Shown here: piece by piece, positions 1-5,715 of the stretch
Layout of the letters: the number at the start of each line of letters is the position of its first letter
Numbering within the stretch: position 1 is the first letter of the stretch
DNA from: JAIPEK01 sp041685935
GTDB taxonomy: Bacteria > Desulfobacterota > Desulfobacteria > Desulfobacterales > Desulfobacteraceae
Assembly (NCBI GenBank): GCA_041685935.1
Contig: JAWLES010000107.1
Span: forward strand, 1 to 8,076
Length of the DNA: 8,076 nt
Reading direction: 5' to 3'
The notes under the pieces: generated by a model
Databases searched by the model: none
Seen by the model: only the letters and a program-made list of their open reading frames with translations
Told to the model about the DNA's origin: nothing
Made by a program: the position numbers and the translations under genes

Positions 1-448
1 AGTGCGCCTTTAATACGGGAAGAGAGACAATGTAATTTTCAAATGCGATCTTAGGAAGATGAATTTCAGGGAAAATTTTGCAGTTACTGTTTTCGAGTGT
101 AACCAGTTCCTCTTCATTGAGATCCACAAGGGTGATACCGTGTTTGGATGCAAGTCTGTCATATCCGAGGCGCCTGAATACCTCGAACGTATCCAGGTGA
201 TGATCTCCGCATCCTTCCGCAATCAGGATTTCCGCATCAGAGCAGGACCGGATGTATCGAACCATGGCTTCAAGCATTTGCGGATGTGTGGTGACGGGGT
301 GCGGATCATCATTGACCAGGTTCGGTTTCAGAAGAATCCGGCTTTGATCTGCAAACACCTCTTCTGCCTTGAGTTGATCCAGTATTTCCGGGATCGAGGT
401 TTCAAAGGAGTCAAAATCGGTTGTGACGGTGCGGGAAAGAGCGTTCAT
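1..448 (-). CDS. DUF362 domain protein, N-terminal part (runs off left edge)
   Basis: An open minus-strand frame runs without a stop from an ATG at 448 to the window edge (149 codons seen). Recognisable DUF362 features are ILLKPNLVN at residues 38-46, a hydrophobic strand ending IAEG at 76-79, and SLPVLKAH at 142-149, where the family has its Lys/His-containing motif. DUF362 proteins are common in anaerobes and often carry ferredoxin-like Cys clusters further on. That part lies outside the window and the biochemical role is unknown. The gene follows the second permease by 28 bp, so it is probably the last visible gene of the importer operon. The start is uncertain. The ATG has no clear ribosome binding site. 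An in-frame GTG at 487, overlapping the permease stop, would add 13 residues and fits the overlapping style of the operon. The family call is secure; the start is about even. Confidence 0.8.
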   Translation of the reverse strand, partial: MNALSRTVTTDFDSFETSIPEILDQLKAEEVFADQSRILLKPNLVNDDPHPVTTHPQMLEAMVRYIRSCSDAEILIAEGCGDHHLDTFEVFRRLGYDRLASKHGITLVDLNEEELVTLENSNCKIFPEIHLPKIAFENYIVSLPVLKAH

Positions 449-476
449 AAGGTTTGTAACGGGTTGCGGTTTTAAT

Positions 477-1142
477 TCAGTTCTCACCGAAGCCTGGTAC
501 GTAAAGCATGTTTTCAAGCCGGTTGAGGAAGAATTTGGCAATTGACACCAGAATAATATAATAAAAAGCTATCACTGTAAACACTTCAGTGTACCTGAAG
601 TATTCTGTTGCAATACTCTGGCCTTCTCCGGTAAGCTCCATACAGGTGACGATGTAGGCAAGGGAAGAGTATTTGATCATGTAGATTATTTCATTGCCGC
701 ATCCGGGCAAAGCCTTGCGCATGGCCTGGGGAATAATGATCCATATGATTGTTTTGAATCTTGAAAATCCGAGTGCCTGTGCGCCCATGTACTGGTTTTT
801 TTTTATGGACAACAGAGCGCCTCTGACATATTCGGACTGATACGCGCCGCTGCACAGGATAAAGCCGAGTACTGCAGCCGTGTAAGGCTCCAGGTATATC
901 CCGATGTTGGGCAAGCCGAAGTAAAGTATGAAAAGTTGTACAACCAGGGGAGTGCCCCTGAAGACTGCGGCATAAGCATCACCTGTTTTTCTGATGATGC
1001 GGCTGCCGAATGTGCGCAGAGCACCTGCGGTCACTCCGATAAAAACACCTCCGGCTGCTGAGGGGAAAATGATCATCAAAGTGACCAGAAGGCCCTTGTT
1101 CAGGCCTTCGAAGAGCTCTTTGAGGAAAACCGGATTATCCAA
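477..1142 (-). CDS. Polar amino acid ABC transporter permease (second permease)
   Basis: This is an inner-membrane permease of the HisM/GlnP type, 221 residues, the usual length. It has about five hydrophobic segments (roughly 18-42, 58-80, 88-106, 150-168, 185-207). The family hallmark FRGTPLVVQLFILYFGLP is at 61-78. The cytoplasmic EAA loop that docks on the ATPase is at about 120-140 (GAQALGFSRF...IIPQAMRK). The start codon is TTG: there is no ATG or GTG in frame between it and the upstream in-frame TGA, and the next internal ATG would remove the first membrane segment. The TTG lies two bases after the stop of the ATPase gene, with GGGGAG about 11 bases upstream inside that gene, so translational coupling is likely. 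It should pair with the permease at 1914-2591 as a heterodimer. The substrate cannot be told from this sequence. Confidence 0.92.
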   Translation of the reverse strand: MDNPVFLKELFEGLNKGLLVTLMIIFPSAAGGVFIGVTAGALRTFGSRIIRKTGDAYAAVFRGTPLVVQLFILYFGLPNIGIYLEPYTAAVLGFILCSGAYQSEYVRGALLSIKKNQYMGAQALGFSRFKTIIWIIIPQAMRKALPGCGNEIIYMIKYSSLAYIVTCMELTGEGQSIATEYFRYTEVFTVIAFYYIILVSIAKFFLNRLENMLYVPGFGEN

Positions 1143-1144
1143 AC

Positions 1145-1924
1145 CTATAACTTCTCCCCATCCATGTGGTTGAGCTCATAACAGAACTTCTGGCAACGGG
1201 TCTGCATACCGGTCCCGAGGAGCTCTTCAGGCTTTCCCTGCTCCTCGACTTCGCCGTTCCGGATAAAGAGAATCCTGTCGGCAAGGGAACGCATGAAGCT
1301 GATCTGATGGGTGGCCATCAGCATGGTAATGCCTTTGTCCGCAAGCTTTCGGATTACTGATGTTACCTCGCCGACAAGCTCAGGGTCAAGTGCGGATGTG
1401 GGTTCATCCAGAAGGAGCAGCTTGGGCTTCATTGCAAGTGCTCTTGCGATGGCTACTCTCTGTTTCTGCCCTCCGGACAGTTCTGCAGGGTAAAGATGGG
1501 ATTTGTCCTGCAGCCCCACCTGTTCGAGCTCTGAAAAAGCCCTGTCGGATGCCTCTCTTCCTGTCATGCCTTTTACTTTCTGAAGAGCGATGGTGATGTT
1601 TTTAAGTGCGGTCATATGATCGAACAGATTAAAATCCTGGAAGATCATTCCCACCTGCTGCCGGTAACGGTAAAGCGCTTTTCTGTTGTGAAAATCAATC
1701 CTTTCGCCGTTAAAGCGGATTTCTCCCGAATCCGGAGTCTCAAGGCAGTTCAGGCACTGAAGGATCGTGCTTTTTCCGCCTCCTGAAGGCCCGATAAGAA
1801 CCTTGATTTCCCCTGGCTTAATACTTATGTCGACGGACTTTAGTATCAGGTCGTTTCCAAAAGACTTGGAAATATTTGATGCCGTCAGAATCGGCTCTGT
1901 CCGGCTTGTCGGGTTATGCTCCAT
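1145..1924 (-). CDS. Polar amino acid ABC transporter ATP-binding protein (GlnQ-like)
   Basis: This is the cytoplasmic ATPase that powers the importer, 259 residues and complete. Motifs in order are Walker A GPSGGGKST (45-53), Q-loop glutamine 96 in IFQDFNLF, ABC signature LSGGQKQRVAIARAL (149-163), Walker B LLLLDEP (169-175), D-loop SALD (177-180) and switch His206 in MATHQ. FQDFNLFDHMTALKN around the Q-loop is typical of the GlnQ/HisP amino acid subgroup. All catalytic residues are present. The ATG overlaps the last 11 bases of the upstream permease gene and has no strong ribosome binding site, which points to translational coupling. About 14 residues precede the conserved ABC start. The family is certain; the imported amino acid is not known. 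Confidence 0.95.
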   Translation of the reverse strand: MEHNPTSRTEPILTASNISKSFGNDLILKSVDISIKPGEIKVLIGPSGGGKSTILQCLNCLETPDSGEIRFNGERIDFHNRKALYRYRQQVGMIFQDFNLFDHMTALKNITIALQKVKGMTGREASDRAFSELEQVGLQDKSHLYPAELSGGQKQRVAIARALAMKPKLLLLDEPTSALDPELVGEVTSVIRKLADKGITMLMATHQISFMRSLADRILFIRNGEVEEQGKPEELLGTGMQTRCQKFCYELNHMDGEKL

Positions 1925-2591
1925 GGTATGAATATCCCGGAATCATTACTTTGTTTTCTAGTCTTTTAAGCCCCTTGAAACCGGCCCAGGTCAGGATAAA
2001 ATAAATGCAGGCGGCTGTGATATACAAAGGCAGGTGCTGGTATGTTCTGGAGGCTATGAACTGGGTGCGGGCCATGATCTCAGGGGCGCCGATAACGAAT
2101 GCAAGCGCTGAATCCTTGAGTATGATGGAAAATTCGTTTGACCAGGCAGGGATCGACATTCGAAGAACCTGGGGCAGGATAATCGACCCTATTGCCTGCA
2201 GGTTGCTCATTCCCAGCGCCTTTGCCGCTTTGAACTGCCCTTTGGGCATCGACTGCATGGCCCCCCGGAATATGTTCGCCTGATAGGCTCCCGTGATCAT
2301 TCCGAGCACGAGCATGGCAACCATAATCTCGTTCAGGTTGAAGCCGATATAGTTAAAGACCCCGAAGTAAAACATGAACAGAAGAACAAGGGGCGGAACC
2401 CCCTGGAAAAACCAGATGTATATCCTGAAGAGGGTTCCGGCCCAACGGTTTCCGTAAACGATTACTGCAGACATGATGACCCCGACCACAAGGCCTATGG
2501 CCATCGCACCGATGACAATCGTTACAGTTGTAATACCTCCCTTGAGCAGAAAAGGGAGAGCATTCTTTATTACTGTTACAGCCTCAATCAT
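1914..2591 (-). CDS. Polar amino acid ABC transporter permease (first permease)
   Basis: This is a 225-residue inner-membrane permease of the His/Glu/Gln/Arg family. It has hydrophobic segments at roughly 12-45, 56-80, 88-105, 155-172 and 188-206. The FQGVPPLVLLFMFYFGVFN block at 62-80 matches the family FRGTPLLVQL region, with Val-Pro in place of Thr-Pro. The EAA coupling loop is at about 122-142 (AAKALGMSNL...ILPQVLRM). The ATG at 2591 follows the binding-protein stop by 30 bp, with only a weak ribosome binding site. The 3' end overlaps the ATPase start by 11 bp. The permease at 477-1142 is its likely heterodimer partner. The two differ clearly in sequence, so this is not a recent tandem duplication. 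Confidence 0.93.
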   Translation of the reverse strand: MIEAVTVIKNALPFLLKGGITTVTIVIGAMAIGLVVGVIMSAVIVYGNRWAGTLFRIYIWFFQGVPPLVLLFMFYFGVFNYIGFNLNEIMVAMLVLGMITGAYQANIFRGAMQSMPKGQFKAAKALGMSNLQAIGSIILPQVLRMSIPAWSNEFSIILKDSALAFVIGAPEIMARTQFIASRTYQHLPLYITAACIYFILTWAGFKGLKRLENKVMIPGYSYHGA

Positions 2592-2621
2592 GACAAGGCA
2601 CCAACCACTGGTTTAATCGGG

Positions 2622-3371
2622 TTAGGGATTGTATTTTTCAACAAGCTCATCCCATCTGGGAGATGCTTTCAGGTCCTTAATCCCCTGATTCATCATCTCC
2701 AAAAGTTCCTTGTCACCTTTTTTTACTGCATATCCGAAGTCTTCTGCATGCATGCCGAATTCACCGAGTATTCTGACATCCTTTTTTGAACAGATGTCTT
2801 TTGCAGGCGCATCATTCATGGCTGCGGCAACGATTCTGCCGTTCATGATATCCTGGACCGCAAGCGGTGAAGATTTGTATATTCTTAGTTCGTAGTTATA
2901 CCCGTTTTCCCCTTCGTTGTCCTTGAGCCATTCCGCTTCCGGGGTTCCTTTCTGGGCGCCGATTTTTTTGTTGCCCTTCATGATTTTTTCTATGGTAAGA
3001 TCGGAATTTTCGGGAACTACCATCACCTGTTTGATTTCCCAGTACGGAATGGTAAAATCAACCTTTTCCGCTCTTTTTTCAGTAATGCTCATTCCGGATG
3101 CAATCACGTCGATTTTCCCAGTGATAAGCGTCTGGATGATGCTGTTCCATTCAACGGGCTTGTGGGTTACTTCAAGGTTGTTTTTTTCCGCAATCCAGTT
3201 CATAGCCTCAACGTCAAACCCGGCAGGCTCACCTTTTTTGTCGATATACGCAAATGGCGGAAAATTAGCGTCGATTCCGTTTACAATTTTGTCCTTGGCT
3301 GAGGCCGGGGTAATACCGGCCACGGTGAATACCGAAACCGCCAAAAGAATAAGCAGACTTTTTTTGTTCAT
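2622..3371 (-). CDS. Periplasmic amino acid-binding protein of the ABC importer (SBP family 3)
   Basis: This is a 249-residue solute-binding protein that captures a polar amino acid in the periplasm and hands it to the permeases. A Sec signal peptide is clear: KK at 3-4, a hydrophobic stretch 5-20, and an ASA site at 23-25 with likely cleavage before Lys26. No lipobox is present, so it should be soluble. Family 3 marks are FPPFAYIDKKGEPAGFDVEA (37-56), IDVIASGMSITEKR (87-100), VDFTIPY (104-110) and AQKGTPEAEW (139-148). By family analogy Arg100 should bind the ligand carboxylate and Asp187 in AAAMNDAP the amino group. It has a strong ribosome binding site (AGGAGG at 3384-3389) and is first in the operon, consistent with high expression. 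The specificity cannot be read from the sequence. Confidence 0.95.
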   Translation of the reverse strand: MNKKSLLILLAVSVFTVAGITPASAKDKIVNGIDANFPPFAYIDKKGEPAGFDVEAMNWIAEKNNLEVTHKPVEWNSIIQTLITGKIDVIASGMSITEKRAEKVDFTIPYWEIKQVMVVPENSDLTIEKIMKGNKKIGAQKGTPEAEWLKDNEGENGYNYELRIYKSSPLAVQDIMNGRIVAAAMNDAPAKDICSKKDVRILGEFGMHAEDFGYAVKKGDKELLEMMNQGIKDLKASPRWDELVEKYNP

Positions 3372-3409
3372 TTTTGATTCCTTCCTCCTATACTGTTTAA
3401 GTCAATGCG

Positions 3410-3425
3410 CTGTTCAGCAGAACAG
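3410..3425 (-). promoter_or_regulatory. Perfect hairpin in the importer mRNA leader (possible operator)
   Basis: CTGTTC-TGCT-GAACAG reads as a perfect 6-bp inverted repeat with a 4-nt loop. It falls between the predicted transcription start (about 3441) and the AGGAGG ribosome binding site (3389-3384). It could be an RNA hairpin stabilising the 5' end or a binding site for a dimeric repressor just downstream of the promoter. No U-run follows, so it is not an intrinsic terminator. Confidence 0.4.
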
Positions 3426-3447
3426 AATATGCAAAAAAGCTATTGAG

Positions 3448-3475
3448 CTTATACAGTTTCACAGGATTGTGTCAA
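3448..3475 (-). promoter_or_regulatory. Sigma70-like promoter of the amino acid importer operon
   Basis: On the minus strand a perfect -35 box TTGACA (3475-3470) is followed after 16 bp by TATAAG (3453-3448), five of six matches to the -10 consensus. The predicted transcription start is near 3441, giving a leader of about 70 nt before the ATG at 3371. It is the best promoter match upstream of the binding-protein gene. Confidence 0.7.
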
Positions 3476-3579
3476 GTAAAAATTCAAGAACTGCGGTCGG
3501 GAAGGTCCTTGCACGGCATTGGCTGCAGGCGTGAATTCAGCGGGATTTTCATAAAAAGGAAGAACAAAAGAGGGGACGT

Positions 3580-4158
3580 CTATGTAAGCTCACAAACGTT
3601 AAAACGGAACCACTTGTTAAACCGCTGGTTGTATATTTCATCAGGATTGTTGAATTTGATACCCAGTATTCTTTCCTCTTTGTCATACCGGGCTATTCGG
3701 CTGGGCATCTTTATCAAGTCCAGATCCCGCTTTTCTCTGACATACTGGTCAAACTGGGCGACCCCTTTGGGAAATATGACTGCGTTTGCTTTTACGCCTC
3801 TTTTCAAACGTTCGTATATGGATGAATCCATAACCGGTTTTTCAAATTTTATGCCGATGCCGTTCCAGGACACATCTTTAACAAATCCGTTCAGTTTGAA
3901 ACTTTTCAGGTTTTCAATGTTCTGGATTCGGATGGGAATCCGTTCCGAGGCAAGAGGTACCCTATGTTTTCTGAATTCCAGTTCATAATGGGATTTGGCC
4001 CCGCATTTGCACGTTATGGAGATTTTTTTAGCTTTAACCTTTTCAACCGGCATTATAAACTCTTTATATCCGGCACATTCTGTACACCCGGAGCTGAAAC
4101 GGATCTTATTTTCACTTGGGAATTCCACAAAAAGTTTTTTCCGTTCTTTTGCAGCCAC
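3580..4158 (-). CDS. PilZ-like domain protein with N-terminal four-cysteine motif
   Basis: A 192-residue soluble protein. The N-terminal part has Cys25-x2-Cys28 and, 21 residues later, Cys50-x-Cys52, a spacing that suggests a small zinc ribbon. Next comes a PilZ-like stretch: basic residues RKHR at 63-66 with Arg73 nearby, then KDVSWNGIGIKF (94-105), which fits the PilZ D/NxSxxG motif (Asp95, Ser97, Gly100). PilZ domains bind cyclic di-GMP and change motility or surface traits. The arginine part is not a textbook RxxxR, so nucleotide binding is an inference. The start is GTG: an in-frame TAA lies just upstream and the next Met is at residue 36. A GGGGG run sits about 13 bases upstream as a weak ribosome binding site. 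The gene stands alone, with about 210 bp below and 300 bp above. No signal peptide or membrane segment is seen. Confidence 0.7.
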   Translation of the reverse strand: MAAKERKKLFVEFPSENKIRFSSGCTECAGYKEFIMPVEKVKAKKISITCKCGAKSHYELEFRKHRVPLASERIPIRIQNIENLKSFKLNGFVKDVSWNGIGIKFEKPVMDSSIYERLKRGVKANAVIFPKGVAQFDQYVREKRDLDLIKMPSRIARYDKEERILGIKFNNPDEIYNQRFNKWFRFNVCELT

Positions 4159-4313
4159 GCCTGTTTAACCCCCGTCTTTGAAAGTTGTGGTGTTTCATGC
4201 TTTGGAAAAACAAGCTGCAATATTTATTCCTTTCTGTATGGATACCTTTACTTGCCCTCTTGCGGCAGTTGTTGCAATCCTGGATTTCGGCGGGGCTTTT
4301 CTTCATCCGTGAA

Positions 4314-4331
4314 ACAAAATGCTGATTTTGT
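4314..4331. repeat. Perfect inverted repeat ACAAAAT-GCTG-ATTTTGT
   Basis: Seven-base perfect arms with a 4-nt spacer. The repeat is AT-rich, so it is more plausible as a protein binding site than as a stable RNA hairpin. It lies about 155 bp upstream of the PilZ-like start and about 11 bp upstream of a plus-strand TATAAT. No T-run follows on either strand in the terminator sense; on the minus strand the T-run precedes it. Confidence 0.45.
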
Positions 4332-4434
4332 GAAAAAAAGGTTATAATTTGGGAAAATGATTTCAGGTTTACAAGGTCAATCGGAAAGACCCGGAAGGTT
4401 ATGGAGGAATGACTTGTTATGGAAGGGATTTACT

Positions 4435-4450
4435 GAATGGCGGGCCATTC
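4435..4450 (-). terminator. Possible transcript-end hairpin below the NifU-like gene
   Basis: GAATGG-CCCG-CCATTC forms a perfect 6-bp stem with a 4-nt loop, starting 10 nt after the TGA stop of the NifU-like gene. No U-run follows, so it is not a classical intrinsic terminator. It may instead protect the 3' end of the message or be chance. Confidence 0.3.
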
Positions 4451-4459
4451 TCCTTTCAC

Positions 4460-4897
4460 TCAGGTTTTTCTCTGTTTTTGCATATAATCGTCAATAGTCT
4501 CCTGGATAGTGGATGCTGCAAGAAAAGGGCAGTGCATTTCATTTTCAGGCAGGTTCCCCAGTTTTTCCATTATTGCTTCACCAGTGATATCCACCATCTC
4601 TTCCACATTTTTACCTATGGCCATTTCCGCTGCAAAAGAGGCGCAGACATTGCTGGTGCCGCAGCCGTCGGTCATATAAGATGCGTCTTTCACAAGGCCG
4701 TTTTCAGTTTCAAGAAAAATTTCCATGGTGTCCCCGCAGGTTCCGGTCAGTTTGCCGTGGGCGTCAGGGTTGTCCATACGCTTGCGGTTGTTGATGTTTC
4801 TCCATCTGAGAAACCCCTCTTCTCCGAGAACCTCCTTTGCTTCATCAAAGATTTTTTCCTGGAGCTGGTCCACAAATTCATCGAGTTTGTCTTTCAT
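4460..4897 (-). CDS. NifU/IscU-like iron-sulfur cluster scaffold protein
   Basis: A 145-residue single-domain protein of the NifU N-terminal (IscU) family, on which Fe-S clusters are built before transfer. The three cluster-binding cysteines are present: Cys54 in GTCGD (with the conserved Asp56), Cys79 in DGCGTS, and Cys123 in MHCPFLAAS, preceded by the conserved His122. It differs from classical IscU in several ways. There is an extra Cys85, the usual GCGSAIASSS is replaced by GCGTSNVCAS, and the LPPVK chaperone-recognition motif before the last Cys is LPENE. The N-terminal roughly 45 residues also differ, keeping only an NP before the first Cys. It has no C-terminal NifU domain and no IscS, HscA or ferredoxin gene beside it. 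The ATG has GGGGAG about 9-10 bases upstream and lies 24 bp after the rhomboid stop, so it is probably co-transcribed. Confidence 0.85.
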   Translation of the reverse strand: MKDKLDEFVDQLQEKIFDEAKEVLGEEGFLRWRNINNRKRMDNPDAHGKLTGTCGDTMEIFLETENGLVKDASYMTDGCGTSNVCASFAAEMAIGKNVEEMVDITGEAIMEKLGNLPENEMHCPFLAASTIQETIDDYMQKQRKT

Positions 4898-4921
4898 ATA
4901 TGTTTGTCTCCCCTGCTTGTA

Positions 4922-5653
4922 TTAGAAGATTGTTGAAATCCCTGCTAAAAGGCGCCACAACAAAAGCCCCATGGTTATAAGGGCCAAAAGTGTTCCTGCG
5001 GCCACATGCAGGATGTTCTCTCTTGCCTGATCGTTGTAGCCGAGCAGCATGCCTGCACCGATGCCGAAAACAAGTCCGCCGCCATGCCCCCAGTTGTTGA
5101 TGTTGGGAACCAGAAGCCCGAGAATTCCGATGCCTATCACCCAGCCCATTGTTTGCCGGTAAACAGCATCCCCCAGAACCCCTCCCCTTGACTTTCCGAA
5201 ATACAGAGTGGCTCCTATAAGTCCGCATATGGCACCGGACGCTCCTATGGTAAGCTGGACCCCTGCAAGGCAGGATATTACAAAGCCTGCGATTCCGGTT
5301 ATGGAATAGATAATGAACATTTTGTGAATGCCGTATACCTTTGCCACAAACGGAGCAATCTGGCTGAAGGCCAGCATGTTGAACAGGATATGCAGAAGGC
5401 TTCCGTGAAGCCAGTTTGCAGTAATCACGGACCACCACTGCTGAAAATGTCCAACCGGTAGAGTGCCTGAAGCGCCGAGGAATATAAGGCTTTGTGAAGA
5501 CGGGGACAGTGTGTTCAGAGGATCCAGTGAAAAATTCGTACCTTTCCCGCTGAACAGGAGGCTTGCCAGAAAGTAGAGCACGTTCACCGAGATAATGAAT
5601 CTGAGGATAAACGTGGTATCCGTAAATAATTTGTATGAAGAAACCGGTTTCAT
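4922..5653 (-). CDS. Rhomboid family intramembrane serine protease
   Basis: An inner-membrane protease that cleaves membrane segments of other proteins. Numbering from the chosen ATG (243 residues): first membrane segment at about 16-34, HxxxN in LLHILFNMLAF (His88, Asn92), catalytic Ser139 in GASG (137-140), and catalytic His190 in NWGHGGGLVFG. The usual AHxGG around this His reads GHGGG, which still keeps the dyad. About six to seven membrane segments fit the bacterial rhomboid core. The frame extends upstream to a TTG at 5692, which would add 13 residues. I prefer the ATG at 5653 because TTGACA at the TTG is the -35 box of a near-consensus promoter, the TTG has no ribosome binding site, and AAGG lies 9 bases before the ATG. 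The substrate is unknown. The gene sits between the radical SAM gene and the NifU-like gene. Confidence 0.88.
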   Translation of the reverse strand: MKPVSSYKLFTDTTFILRFIISVNVLYFLASLLFSGKGTNFSLDPLNTLSPSSQSLIFLGASGTLPVGHFQQWWSVITANWLHGSLLHILFNMLAFSQIAPFVAKVYGIHKMFIIYSITGIAGFVISCLAGVQLTIGASGAICGLIGATLYFGKSRGGVLGDAVYRQTMGWVIGIGILGLLVPNINNWGHGGGLVFGIGAGMLLGYNDQARENILHVAAGTLLALITMGLLLWRLLAGISTIF

Positions 5654-5663
5654 GATGAGTGAC

Positions 5664-5692
5664 CTTATAAAAACTTTGGCAAACAATGTCAA
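5664..5692 (-). promoter_or_regulatory. Sigma70-like promoter immediately ahead of the rhomboid ATG
   Basis: TTGACA (5692-5687), a 17-bp spacer and TATAAG (5669-5664) lie on the minus strand, just after the radical SAM stop codon. The predicted start of transcription falls about 3-6 nt before the ATG at 5653, so the message would be nearly leaderless. The -10 box overlaps AAGG, the only ribosome binding site candidate, which would then be used only by read-through transcripts from upstream. Confidence 0.6.
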
Positions 5693-5715
5693 TCGTTTTG
5701 TGGGAAAGAAGGGGC

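Larger units (their letters stand above)
4159..4459. other. Intergenic region with two short inverted repeats, no convincing gene
   Basis: About 300 bp separate the PilZ-like gene from the NifU-like gene, both on the minus strand. No frame in it has a ribosome binding site plus a recognisable product. It contains an AT-rich perfect inverted repeat (4314-4331), a TATAAT box on the plus strand (4343-4348) and a hairpin just below the NifU-like stop codon (4435-4450). It should hold the promoter of the PilZ-like gene, but I could not find a good -35/-10 pair on the minus strand. Confidence 0.6.

Noticed and set aside
59..475. 138-codon plus-strand open frame
   Set aside because: It lies antisense to the DUF362 frame, which has clear family motifs; the plus-strand translation resembles no family and has no ribosome binding site.
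3436..3450. Short stem AAGCT-CAAT-AGCTT followed by a T-run on the minus strand
   Set aside because: Only 5 bp, mostly A-T, and placed at the predicted transcription start of the importer operon, so it is not a credible terminator.
2917..3534. 205-codon plus-strand frame across the binding-protein gene
   Set aside because: Antisense to a certain solute-binding protein gene; no promoter or ribosome binding site of its own.
4112..4306. 64-codon Cys-rich minus-strand frame overlapping the PilZ-like start
   Set aside because: No ribosome binding site, no recognisable family, and a 47-bp overlap with the PilZ-like gene in another frame.
4409..4936. 175-codon plus-strand open frame preceded by GGAGGA
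   Set aside because: GGAGGA abuts the ATG with no spacing, and the frame is antisense to the NifU-like gene; the Cys/His/Phe-rich translation is typical of a reverse-strand shadow.
4878..5438. 186-codon minus-strand frame within the rhomboid gene
   Set aside because: Out-of-frame reading of the rhomboid gene; the translation is rich in Arg, His, Cys and Ser and lacks any domain, whereas the rhomboid frame has the full catalytic motifs.
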